Assembly (NCBI GenBank): GCA_035629775.1
Contig: DASPHG010000043.1
Coordinates: 1-64,000, forward strand
DNA from: DASPHG01 sp035629775
Lineage (GTDB): Bacteria; Actinomycetota; Thermoleophilia; Solirubrobacterales; Thermoleophilaceae
Direction of reading: 5' to 3'
DNA: 64,000 nucleotides
Shown piece by piece: positions 1-7,542 of the stretch. Every line of letters starts with the position of its first letter. The stretch's first letter is position 1. Both the position numbers and the translations under genes were made by a program. Below the pieces are notes generated by a model that was not told the origin of the DNA, did no database searches, and was given only the letters and a program-made list of their open reading frames with translations.

Positions 1-155
1 ACGAGCTGGCCGACGCCAGGCGCCGGGTCGAGGCCCAGCGCCAGCGGGTGTACGGCGGCAAGCGCCCGTACGACCCCATCCGCGAGGCCGAGCTGCAGCG
101 CAACCTCAACGGCGCGACCGAGCGGCTCGCGCTCGAGCGCAAGCGTGGCGACTAG
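1..155 (+). CDS. C-terminal fragment of unknown protein (5' end outside window)
   Basis: The frame is open from the window edge to the TAG at 153-155 and gives about 50 residues. The fragment is very rich in Arg, Glu, Gln and Ala (for example ELADARRRVEAQRQRVYGG) and is probably helical. It ends in ALERKRGD. The next gene's GTG overlaps its last 11 bases in another frame, which suggests translational coupling. No family was recognised. It could be the tail of a membrane or coiled-coil protein. Confidence 0.5.
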   Translation, partial: ELADARRRVEAQRQRVYGGKRPYDPIREAELQRNLNGATERLALERKRGD

Positions 156-1743
156 CGCCAGGGAACGCTCCTGGTGGGGCTGGGGCTGGGCCGACCAGGC
201 CATCGGCGACGACGAGTGCGCCCAGCTCGGCGCCGGGCTGCCCGGCCTGCGCGAGCGCCCCCGGCCCGTGCCGCGCACCCGGGACCTGGAGCTGCGCCCG
301 CCCCGCGTGACCCCTCCCGCCTCGCTGGCCGGTCTGTGCTCCGACGATCCCGCCGACCGCGCCGCCCACACCCACGGCCAGGCCTACCGCGACGTGGTTC
401 GGAACCTGCGCCTGGACCTGCGCCACCCGCCGGACCAGGTGGTGCGCCCGCGGGACGAGGAAGAGGTGGTCGACGTCCTGGACTGGGCGGCCGGCGCGTC
501 GGTGGCGGTGATCCCCTACGGTGGCGGCTCGTCGGTGGTCGGCGGCGTCGAGTACCGCGGCGATGAGCATCCCGCGGCGGTGTCGCTCGACCTGACCGCC
601 CTGGACCGCGTGCTCGAGGTGGACGAGGTCAGTGGCGCGGCGCGGATCCAGGCGGGGGCGTCCGGCCCGGCGCTGGAGGACCAGCTGCGCGAGCGCGGCC
701 TGACGCTGCGCCACTTCCCCCAGAGCTTCGAGTTCTCCACGCTCGGCGGCTGGCTGGCCACCCGCGCCGGCGGCCACTTCGCCACCGTGGAGACGCACAT
801 CGACGACCTGGCCGAGTCCATCCGCGCGGTCACCCCCTCGGGCGTGACCGAGTCGCTGCGCCTGCCCGGGTCGGGCGCCGGCCCCTCGCCGGACCGGCTG
901 CTGCTGGGCTCCGAGGGCACGCTCGGCGTGATCACCGAGGCGTGGATGCGCGTGCGCCCGCGACCCGACCAGCGCGCCTCGGCCAGCGTGCGCTTCGCGG
1001 ACATGGACGGCGGCCTGCGGGCCACGCGGGCGATCGCGCAGTCGGGGCTGCGCCCGTCCAACTGCCGCCTGCTGGACCCCGGCGAGGCCGCCTACAGCGG
1101 CGCGGGCGACGGGTCGCACGCCGTGCTGGTGCTGGCGTTCGAGGCCAGCGGAGTGCCGGTGGCGGACCGCCTGGACCATGCGCTGGAGCTGACGCGCGAG
1201 CACGGCGGCGAGTGGGACCCACCACGGGACGGATCGGGCGGTGGCGACGACGCCGCGGGCGCGTGGCGCGACGCGTTCCTGCGGATGCCCTACATGCGTG
1301 ACGCGGTGGCCCGCATGGGCGGCATCGCGGAGACGTTCGAGACCGCGACCACGTGGGATCGCGTCGGCGACCTCTACACCCGGGTGCGCGAGCGCATGAC
1401 GGCGGCGATCGAGGACATCTGTGGCGCGCCGGGCATCCTCAACTGCCGGCTCACACACGTGTACCCCGACGGGGCGGCGCCGTACTTTACGGTCATCGCC
1501 GCGCCGCCGGCCGACCAGGAACTGCGCTGCTGGGACGAGCTGAAGGCGGCGGCCGGGGAGATCCTGTCGGAGGGCCGCGCCACCATCACCCACCACCATG
1601 CGGTCGGGCGCGACCACCGGCCCTGGTACGACCGCCAGCGGCCGCACGCATTCGCCGAGGCACTGGCCGGGGCCAAGCGCGCCGTGGACCCGGGCTGGAA
1701 CCTCAACCCCGGCGTCCTGCTGGACGCAGGGGGGAGAAAGTGA
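145..1743 (+). CDS. FAD-linked oxidase, alkylglycerone-phosphate synthase-like
   Basis: This 532-residue protein starts at GTG and belongs to the PCMH-type flavoprotein family. An FAD-binding segment lies around residues 95-275, with the glycine-rich IPYGGGSSVVGG near 126. It is followed by HFPQSFEFSTLGGWLATRAG, the signature of alkylglycerone-phosphate synthase relatives. A three-histidine stretch, ITHHHAVGRDH, near residue 480 matches the active-site His cluster of that group. The human homologue exchanges an acyl for an alkyl chain in ether-lipid synthesis. Actinobacterial members may act on other hydroxy-acid or lipid substrates, so the substrate is left open. The 3' end overlaps a small gene on the opposite strand. 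Confidence 0.88.
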   Translation: MATSARERSWWGWGWADQAIGDDECAQLGAGLPGLRERPRPVPRTRDLELRPPRVTPPASLAGLCSDDPADRAAHTHGQAYRDVVRNLRLDLRHPPDQVVRPRDEEEVVDVLDWAAGASVAVIPYGGGSSVVGGVEYRGDEHPAAVSLDLTALDRVLEVDEVSGAARIQAGASGPALEDQLRERGLTLRHFPQSFEFSTLGGWLATRAGGHFATVETHIDDLAESIRAVTPSGVTESLRLPGSGAGPSPDRLLLGSEGTLGVITEAWMRVRPRPDQRASASVRFADMDGGLRATRAIAQSGLRPSNCRLLDPGEAAYSGAGDGSHAVLVLAFEASGVPVADRLDHALELTREHGGEWDPPRDGSGGGDDAAGAWRDAFLRMPYMRDAVARMGGIAETFETATTWDRVGDLYTRVRERMTAAIEDICGAPGILNCRLTHVYPDGAAPYFTVIAAPPADQELRCWDELKAAAGEILSEGRATITHHHAVGRDHRPWYDRQRPHAFAEALAGAKRAVDPGWNLNPGVLLDAGGRK

Positions 1744-1894
1744 TCCCCCGCCGAAGCATCGCGGCCGCGACCCGCTCCGGCTTCACCTCGTAGCGGCCGC
1801 GTTCGATCCGGGCGCGGAGCTCGGCGAGTCGGGCGGCTGTGTTCGGTGCATGGCCCATCTGACCCATACGGTGCCCATTACATCGGCTGACCAT
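1703..1894 (-). CDS. FlgM-like anti-sigma factor (small protein)
   Basis: A 63-codon frame reads leftward from ATG at 1894, with alternative ATGs at 1867 and 1858. Its core ARLAELRARIERGRYEVKPE followed by RVAAAMLRRG resembles the C-terminal sigma-binding helices of FlgM, in which 'I..G.Y.V....VA.A.L.R' is typical. FlgM proteins bind and inhibit the flagellar sigma factor. Here the disordered N-terminal half is very short. The 3' end runs 41 bases into the end of the flavoenzyme gene on the other strand. No flagellar genes are in the window. Identification rests on this one motif, and it could be an unrelated helical peptide. Confidence 0.45.
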   Translation of the reverse strand: MVSRCNGHRMGQMGHAPNTAARLAELRARIERGRYEVKPERVAAAMLRRGITFSPLRPAGRRG

Positions 1895-1945
1895 GCACAA
1901 CGGGTGAGCGAAATGCGGCCCGTCTAGGCATGTCACGATCCGGCG

Positions 1946-2947
1946 ATGACCCCGAAGAAGCGGGAGCTCGGCCGCGCCGACCGCATCCAGGCCGGAATCT
2001 GGCGTTTGCGGCTCCCGCTGCCGTGGACCGGCGTACCGCACGTGAACGCGTTTGCGATCGCGGCGGGGAGCGGCGTCGTGCTGGTGGACACGGGGATGGA
2101 CGAGCCCGGCGCCCTCGGGCAGCTCGAGCGCGCACTGGCCCAGGCCGGGCTGCGGCTCGAGCACATCCGGCTCGTTATCTGCACCCACGCGCACTCCGAC
2201 CACTACGGCCTGGCCGGGCCGATCGTGGACGCCGCCGGCTGTGAGCTCTGGATGCACCCCAACCACGGCCATCTGACGCGCGCAGCCCAGGACCCCGAGC
2301 GGATGCTCGAGCGGCGGATCGAGGTCGGGCGCCAGAGCGGCGTTCCGGAGGAGGCGCTCCAGCGCTACCACGAGGCACGACGCGGCGAGGGCATCGGCGT
2401 CGCGCGGGTGGTCGAGCCCGATCGCGACCTGGTGGAGGGTGTCGAGGTGGAGACGGACCTCGGCCGCTGGCAGGTCGTGGAGACGCCGGGGCACGCCCCG
2501 TCGCACGTCGTCCTCCACCAACCCGAGCGCGGCCTCCTGCTGTCGGGGGACCACGTGCTGGGCCGCGTCTCGCTCTACTACGACTATGGCTACACGCCGG
2601 ACCCGGCAGGCGAGTACCTTGCCTCGCTCGACCGGGCCGAGCAGCTCGACGCGACCCTGTGCCTGGCGGGGCACGGGCGCGCCTTCCGCAGCGTGAACGA
2701 GAAGATCGCGGCGTTCCGGACGACGGTGCTCGACAACATCGAGACGGTTCGCCGGCTCGTCGCCGAGGGCCCGAAGACGCCGTTCGAGATCGTCCCCGGG
2801 CTGCTCGGGACCCACGACGTGTCGCCGATGATGGTCAACTGGGCGCTGTCCCAGATCCTCTGTTACCTGCGCTACCTCGAGCTGCGCGAGGAGGCGGTTC
2901 GGGTGGAGGGAGAGGACCCGGCCGAGCGCTGGGCCCTGGCCGCCTAG
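1946..2947 (+). CDS. MBL-fold metallo-hydrolase
   Basis: This 333-residue metallo-beta-lactamase-fold hydrolase has the zinc motif HAHSDH at residues 81-86. A further metal His lies in TPGHAPSHVVLH, the bridging Asp in LLSGDHVLG, and the last His in LAGHGRAF. The layout fits the glyoxalase II / lactonase-like branch, with a C-terminal helical extension (about residues 245-325) as in the LACTB2 group. The substrate cannot be read from sequence. Its stop shares the bases CTAG (2944-2947) with the stop of the convergent secreted-protein gene. Confidence 0.88.
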   Translation: MTPKKRELGRADRIQAGIWRLRLPLPWTGVPHVNAFAIAAGSGVVLVDTGMDEPGALGQLERALAQAGLRLEHIRLVICTHAHSDHYGLAGPIVDAAGCELWMHPNHGHLTRAAQDPERMLERRIEVGRQSGVPEEALQRYHEARRGEGIGVARVVEPDRDLVEGVEVETDLGRWQVVETPGHAPSHVVLHQPERGLLLSGDHVLGRVSLYYDYGYTPDPAGEYLASLDRAEQLDATLCLAGHGRAFRSVNEKIAAFRTTVLDNIETVRRLVAEGPKTPFEIVPGLLGTHDVSPMMVNWALSQILCYLRYLELREEAVRVEGEDPAERWALAA

Positions 2948-5133
2948 AGGCGGCGCAGGACGATCCCGCTGCGCCGGTCCGGCGGCCAGCTACGCGGATT
3001 CGTGCGCGGGATGTCGGTGCGCTGGATCCGGTTCGCGTGGCCCACCATCACGAACTTCGCCGTCATGCCGCGCTTCCGCAGGAACTTGCACGCCACGTGG
3101 GCGCGCTGGATTGCGAGCGCGATGGCGAAGGCGCGATCGACGAATTGCTTGGGCAGCCGCGCCGCGTGTCCGTTGCAGCGCACGATGTCCACCTGGCGCG
3201 CCCGGCGCGCGATGTCCTTCAGGAAACGCCTGCCGGACGGCAGGAACACCGGCTGGTCGGGCTTGAAGATGCCCGGCAGCGGCGGCTTCAGGTGATGCCG
3301 CTCGGCGAAGAGCCAGCTGCGGTTGCGGTCCTGCCGGCGACGGCCGTCCGTGAACTGCCCGTCCGCACGGAGCTTCACCTTCACGCCGCCCAGCGCGGGG
3401 GCCACCATACGGCGCCCGCGACGGTTGACCTGGATCCGCACCGGCACGCGCCGGCTCCCGCCCGCCTGCGCCGCGCTCGCCGAGCTGGTCCCGCTGCCGA
3501 GCACCTTGCCGCCGAGCGTGAAGAGCACGACGTGGCAACGGCGCAGCTTCACCCCCCTGCGCGCCCTGCACACCGTCGGGACGACCGGCTCGTGGAGAAC
3601 CACGGTCTTTGCGACGTCGAGCTTGAGGTTGGCCTTCGGGTCCGGCTCGGGGTCCGGGTCGGGGGGGTCGGGCCGGAAAGCCTCGCCGGTCAGGACCGAC
3701 GAGTCGTTGCCGCCGTCGGACTCGAGCTCGAGCCGCGCCCGCTTGTTACCCACGGTGTCCGGGTTGAACTCGACGACCACCTCGCATGCGCCGCCCGCGG
3801 CGAGTGTCGCCCCGCACGTCGTCGAGACCAGCTCGAACGCCGTCGCGTCCGCGCCGGCGAGCCCGAGCGAGGTGATGTTCGCCTCGCGGCCCCCGCGGTT
3901 TTCGACGGTGAAGGTTCGGCGCGGCGGGTTGTCGTCCGCGACGAGCCGCCGCCCGAAGTCGCGCTGCTCCGGGGTGAGGATCACGTCGGGGTCGGTGATG
4001 ATCGCCTCGTTCGAGCTCGCCGCCGGCGTCGAGCCGGCCTGGTTCGTTCCGGTCACCTCGCATGTGTACGTGCCGGGCGAAGGCGCGGTGTACGTGGCGG
4101 CGGTGGCCCCGGCGATCTCGGTGCCGTTGCGGAACCACCTGTAGCCGAATGTGCGCGGCGCTCGGTAGAGGAACGCACCCGGCACGCCGATCGACCACGT
4201 GCCCTGCGAGCAGTCCAGCACCGTGCCGGAGGGCCCCTCCGTCGGCGAGACGAGCGGAGCGACGGTGTTCAGCGGCCGGCGCAGGACGGCGATTCCGGCC
4301 ACCGTGTCTGCGGTGCTGGTGAGCGTGGTCACGGTCCCTCCACCGGCGATCGGAGCGCGGCGGATCGAGTCGTCGGTGCCCCAGTAGATACGCGAGTCAG
4401 AGGCGTCGGCGGCTACGCCCGTCACGCCTTGGTCGGGGTAGAGCGTGGTTTCGGGATCTCCCGCGGTGGTTCCCGCGCGGACGCCTCCGAACGACGACCA
4501 CCAGACGCCTCCGTCGGCGGAGTCGACCGCCACGAACCGGGGACCCTCGTCGTTGTAGAGCGTCGTGGCCGCCCCTCCGGCGGCCGGGCCGCGGCGGATG
4601 TCGCCGCCCTCGCCGAAGTCGATCGTCCAGTACAGAAGGTCCTCGGGCACGTCGGCGGCGACCCCGCGTGACGCAAACTCGGTCGGGTAGAGGTCGCTGA
4701 CCGTTCCGCCGCCCGCCAGGGGCGCACCGCGCACCTCGTCGTCGCCGTTGGCCCAGTAGATCAGGCCATCGAGCGGGTCGACCGCGAGGCCGTCGAGAAA
4801 GACCTGGCCCGTGTACAGACTGGTGACCGCCCCGCCGCCCTCGATCGGTGCGCTGCGCACACTGTCCGTGGACTCGTCTGCCCAGTAGATCCGGCCGGTG
4901 CTCGGGTCGAGCGCGATCCCGTCCGGGCTCCCCGCCGCGTTGTACAGGACCGCCGCGGGGGCGCTGCCGTCGATCGGGACGTAGCGGATGGAGTTCGTGC
5001 CCTGGTCGGCCCAGTAGAGGGTGTCCACGGCGCCGGCGGGCGCGGCCAGGGCGAGGGCGAGGGCGAGGGCGATGACGAGCGCGCCCGCGCTGACGAAGCT
5101 GAGGCCCCTGCCATCGCGAGCCCACCATTCCAT
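2944..5133 (-). CDS. Secreted YWTD-propeller protein with Ig-like, HYDIN-like and OmpA-like domains
   Basis: This 729-residue exported protein has an N-terminal signal peptide or anchor (an Ala/Leu-rich stretch to about residue 36). Six repeats of the type 'IYWAD..T.SVR.APIEGG' follow (about 37-290), typical of an LDL-receptor class B six-blade propeller. An Ig-like segment with a Cys pair (DCSQGTW to YTCEVTG) and a choice-of-anchor / HYDIN-type beta domain (about 385-495) come next. The last ~110 residues (VFLPSGRRFLKDIARRA, VDIVRCNGHA, RAHVACKFLRKRG, FVMVGHANR) keep the pattern of an OmpA-like peptidoglycan-binding domain. It probably acts at the cell surface. The stop overlaps the neighbouring hydrolase gene by four bases. 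Confidence 0.8.
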   Translation of the reverse strand: MEWWARDGRGLSFVSAGALVIALALALALAAPAGAVDTLYWADQGTNSIRYVPIDGSAPAAVLYNAAGSPDGIALDPSTGRIYWADESTDSVRSAPIEGGGAVTSLYTGQVFLDGLAVDPLDGLIYWANGDDEVRGAPLAGGGTVSDLYPTEFASRGVAADVPEDLLYWTIDFGEGGDIRRGPAAGGAATTLYNDEGPRFVAVDSADGGVWWSSFGGVRAGTTAGDPETTLYPDQGVTGVAADASDSRIYWGTDDSIRRAPIAGGGTVTTLTSTADTVAGIAVLRRPLNTVAPLVSPTEGPSGTVLDCSQGTWSIGVPGAFLYRAPRTFGYRWFRNGTEIAGATAATYTAPSPGTYTCEVTGTNQAGSTPAASSNEAIITDPDVILTPEQRDFGRRLVADDNPPRRTFTVENRGGREANITSLGLAGADATAFELVSTTCGATLAAGGACEVVVEFNPDTVGNKRARLELESDGGNDSSVLTGEAFRPDPPDPDPEPDPKANLKLDVAKTVVLHEPVVPTVCRARRGVKLRRCHVVLFTLGGKVLGSGTSSASAAQAGGSRRVPVRIQVNRRGRRMVAPALGGVKVKLRADGQFTDGRRRQDRNRSWLFAERHHLKPPLPGIFKPDQPVFLPSGRRFLKDIARRARQVDIVRCNGHAARLPKQFVDRAFAIALAIQRAHVACKFLRKRGMTAKFVMVGHANRIQRTDIPRTNPRSWPPDRRSGIVLRRL

Positions 5134-5188
5134 GGCGCTTCGAGCGTAACCCAGGTCGCTCTACCGCGCCACTGGTGAACGCGACGGG

Positions 5189-6088
5189 TCAGACGAGCGC
5201 GGGCGCGCGGTCCCAGGGGCGCGCCGCGCGAAGTGCGGCGAGGATCGCCCGTGTGGCGGGTGAGCGGTTCAGCGTGTAGAAGTGAATGCCCGGTGCGCCG
5301 CGCGCGAGCAGGTCCGAGCATTGGAGCGTCGCGTAGGCCACACCCAGGTCGGCCGTCGCGTCCGGGTCCTCCTTGCGCGCCTCGAGCTCGGACTCGTACT
5401 GCTCGGGGAACGATGCGCCGCACATCTCGCTCATGCGCTTGATCTGCGCGAAGTTCGTGACGGGCATGATGCCCGGGATGATCGGCACGGTGATGCCCAT
5501 CTCGCGCGCGCGCTCGACGAAGTCGAAGTAGAACCGGTTGTCGAAGAAGAGCTGCGTGATGAGGAAGCTCGCGCCGGCCTCCTGCTTCTCCTTCGCGAAG
5601 CGCAGGTCGGTCTCAGCGCTCTCGGCGTGGACGTGCACCTCCGGGAAGCACGCGGCGCCGATCGCGACCTCGTAGCTGCCGCGGATCAGCTCGATCAGCT
5701 GCGTCGAGTACTCCAGGCCGCCCTCGGTCTTCGTCCACTCGGCCTCGCCCTGCGGCGGGTCGCCGCGCAGCGCGAGCACGTTCTCGATCCCGGCGTCCCG
5801 GATGTGGTCGAGCGTCGCGCGCAGCTGCTCGACGGTCGCGCCGACGCACGTGAAGTGCGCCATGGCCTCGATCCCGAGGTCCTGCTTGATCCACTTGACG
5901 ATCTCGATCGTCCGGTCGCGCGTCGAGCCGCCCGCGCCGTAGGTGACCGAGACGTACGAGGGCTTGTCCTTCGCCAGCTCCTCGAGCGCGGCGCGCAGGT
6001 TCTTCTCGCCCTCCTCGGTCTTCGGCGGGAAGAACTCGAACGAGAAGCACGGGTGCGTGTCCTCGAGGATCCGGTCGATCCGGGCCAT
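5189..6088 (-). CDS. metF: Methylenetetrahydrofolate reductase
   Basis: This is a 299-residue TIM-barrel flavoprotein that reduces 5,10-methylenetetrahydrofolate to 5-methyltetrahydrofolate for methionine synthesis. The hallmark FSFEFFPPKTEEGEKNL lies near the N-terminus. SVTYGAGGSTRDRT (folate/FAD site) and LALRGDPP follow, then FLITQLFFDNRFYFDF and IPGIMPVTNF. Length matches bacterial MetF. ATG at 6088 was chosen over an upstream open extension because family similarity begins at MARIDRILEDTHP, and because the upstream gene's TAA overlaps this ATG (TAATG), implying coupled translation. Confidence 0.97.
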   Translation of the reverse strand: MARIDRILEDTHPCFSFEFFPPKTEEGEKNLRAALEELAKDKPSYVSVTYGAGGSTRDRTIEIVKWIKQDLGIEAMAHFTCVGATVEQLRATLDHIRDAGIENVLALRGDPPQGEAEWTKTEGGLEYSTQLIELIRGSYEVAIGAACFPEVHVHAESAETDLRFAKEKQEAGASFLITQLFFDNRFYFDFVERAREMGITVPIIPGIMPVTNFAQIKRMSEMCGASFPEQYESELEARKEDPDATADLGVAYATLQCSDLLARGAPGIHFYTLNRSPATRAILAALRAARPWDRAPALV

Positions 6089-6384
6089 TACGGTTCTGAG
6101 GGTACCTCCGGCTGGACGATCTCCAGCCCGGTTGCAAGGCGGCGCTCCCCGTGGAGCGAGTAGCGAACGTCGACGGAGTCGTTCTTGCCGTAGCTGCCGA
6201 ACAGGCCGAGGAAGATCGCCGTCCAGCGCGCCACGCCGATGCGCTCCTTCTCGAGCGGCTTCGAGAAGACGAGGCCGCCCTCGGTCACGCGATAGTCGCT
6301 CCCCTCCCGCTGCGGGATGCCGTTGACCCACACCTCGTAGGGCGGGTCAGCGCCGTGGGGAAGGGGGACGAGCCACGTCGCCAT
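6088..6384 (-). CDS. Conserved hypothetical small protein upstream of metF
   Basis: This 98-residue soluble protein begins MATWLVPLPHGADPPYEVWV. Its central part reads VNGIPQREGSDYRVTEGGLV then FSKPLEKERIGVARWTAIFL and ends acidic. The strand-rich first half followed by a hydrophobic GLFGSYGKNDSVDVRY segment suggests a small beta domain. No family was recognised. The TAA stop overlaps the metF ATG by one base, so the two are almost certainly co-translated. The function is unknown. Confidence 0.75.
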   Translation of the reverse strand: MATWLVPLPHGADPPYEVWVNGIPQREGSDYRVTEGGLVFSKPLEKERIGVARWTAIFLGLFGSYGKNDSVDVRYSLHGERRLATGLEIVQPEVPSEP

Positions 6385-6397
6385 GCGTCGGTTATAG

Positions 6398-7153
6398 CTA
6401 GCGGCGCCTCTCCCACATCTGGAGCGCGCCGTGCGAGCGATAGCCGAGACGGGCGTACACCGGCTCGCCGAGCTTCGTCGCCTGCAGGCTCGACATGTCG
6501 CAGCCCTCCGCGCGCGCGTCCCACAGGGCGCGGTGAAGCAGCCGCGTCGTCAGGCCACGCCCACGGGCCTCGGGCAGCGTGGCGACGTCCCACACGCTGG
6601 CATCGCCGTCGGCGGGCAGGATCACGACCGCGCACGCCGGCTCCCCGTCGAGGTAGGCGACGTAGTCGCGCGTGACTCCGGGCGGCTGCTGGGCGGTGAA
6701 GTCGCTGAAGGGCGTGCCGTCGAAGCCGTACGAGCGGTCGTTGATCGAGGCAACGACCGGCAGGAACTCGTCGCCCGCGCAGTGATCGATCTCCGGCGGG
6801 TCCGCCAGGTCGTCCAGCTCGCGCGTCATCGCAGCCGGGTCGGCGTCGAGCACATGGCCCGCGGCCGCGAGCGCGGCCGCGGCCTCGGTGTCGTCCTCGG
6901 GCACCCACACGGTCCACGCGGCGATGTCCGCCTCCTCGTAGCGGCGCGCGAGGTCGGGGAGCGCGCCGATCAGCGCGTCCTGCGACTCATAGATGACGCT
7001 GTTGGGCAGCGAGCGCTCGGGCACCTTCGGGCAGACGCAACCGAGCACGCCCTCCAGCTCGATCACGTGTGCGCCCTGGGAGCTGCGCCCAACGAGGCGG
7101 AAGAAGGCGCGCATGCTGGCCAGCATGCGCTCGAAAGCGCGGTCGCGAACCAC
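6398..7153 (-). CDS. GNAT-family N-acetyltransferase
   Basis: This 251-residue protein starts at GTG 7153. The C-terminal half carries the acetyl-CoA-binding signature VATLPEARGRGLTTRLLHRA (R/Q-x-x-G-x-G/A type) preceded by the strand ACAVVILPADGDASVWDVAT. The N-terminal ~90 residues form a second, more divergent lobe (ERSLPNSVIYESQDALIGAL). The closing KLGEPVYARLGYRSHGALQM is the usual last GNAT strand with its 'Y..LGF' Tyr. The acceptor substrate is unknown. It lies 13 bases upstream of the metF pair on the same strand and may head that transcript. Confidence 0.88.
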   Translation of the reverse strand: MVRDRAFERMLASMRAFFRLVGRSSQGAHVIELEGVLGCVCPKVPERSLPNSVIYESQDALIGALPDLARRYEEADIAAWTVWVPEDDTEAAAALAAAGHVLDADPAAMTRELDDLADPPEIDHCAGDEFLPVVASINDRSYGFDGTPFSDFTAQQPPGVTRDYVAYLDGEPACAVVILPADGDASVWDVATLPEARGRGLTTRLLHRALWDARAEGCDMSSLQATKLGEPVYARLGYRSHGALQMWERRR

Positions 7154-7164
7154 GGCCGGCGAGC

Positions 7165-7509
7165 CTAGCCGCGCTCGACGGCGCGACGCAGCGCGTCGTA
7201 AGGAGATTCGCGCGGAAGCTGTTCTACGAGCGTCCGGCGCATCCGCCCGGTCCAGGCCTCGGTCGATCCGTCCCCCCGCACGTCCACGCCCGCGCGCAGC
7301 CGCCCGGGCCCGGCCAGCTCGAGCCGCGCGAAGACCTGCTGCACGGGCTCGAACCTGCGCGCGAGCTTCGTGTCGACCGTGCGGGCATCGGCCTGCCCCT
7401 CGAGCTCCCGCCCGCGCCGCTCGAGCGCCTCGAGCGCCGCGCCGAGATCCTCGAAACGCGCGCGCTCCACCTTTGCGCCGCTGCGCGTCTTGAGGGAGTA
7501 TCCGCGCAC
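7165..7509 (-). CDS. Conserved hypothetical protein, 114 aa
   Basis: The gene starts at GTG 7509 (VRGYSLKTRSGAKVERARF) and ends RESPYDALRRAVERG. It has a helical middle (LGAALEALERRGRELEGQAD) and a strand-like half (LARRFEPVQQVFARLELAGP, then GVDVRGDGSTEAWTGRMRRT). Only 33 bp separate it from the divergent acyl-CoA ligase gene, and the stop is 11 bp upstream of the GNAT start. The same frame stays open far upstream across the ligase gene, but that part is antisense shadow. The function is unknown. Confidence 0.65.
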   Translation of the reverse strand: MRGYSLKTRSGAKVERARFEDLGAALEALERRGRELEGQADARTVDTKLARRFEPVQQVFARLELAGPGRLRAGVDVRGDGSTEAWTGRMRRTLVEQLPRESPYDALRRAVERG

Positions 7510-7542
7510 GGCCGCAAACGCTAACGAGGGAGAGATCGCCAG

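Noticed and set aside
1895..1945. Flagellar-type (sigma-28) promoter before the FlgM-like gene
   Set aside because: No match to the expected -35 and -10 boxes could be seen.
2659..4671. A 670-codon plus-strand frame opposite the YWTD protein
   Set aside because: Starts inside the hydrolase gene and lacks motifs. The minus strand has regular YWTD repeats and a signal peptide.
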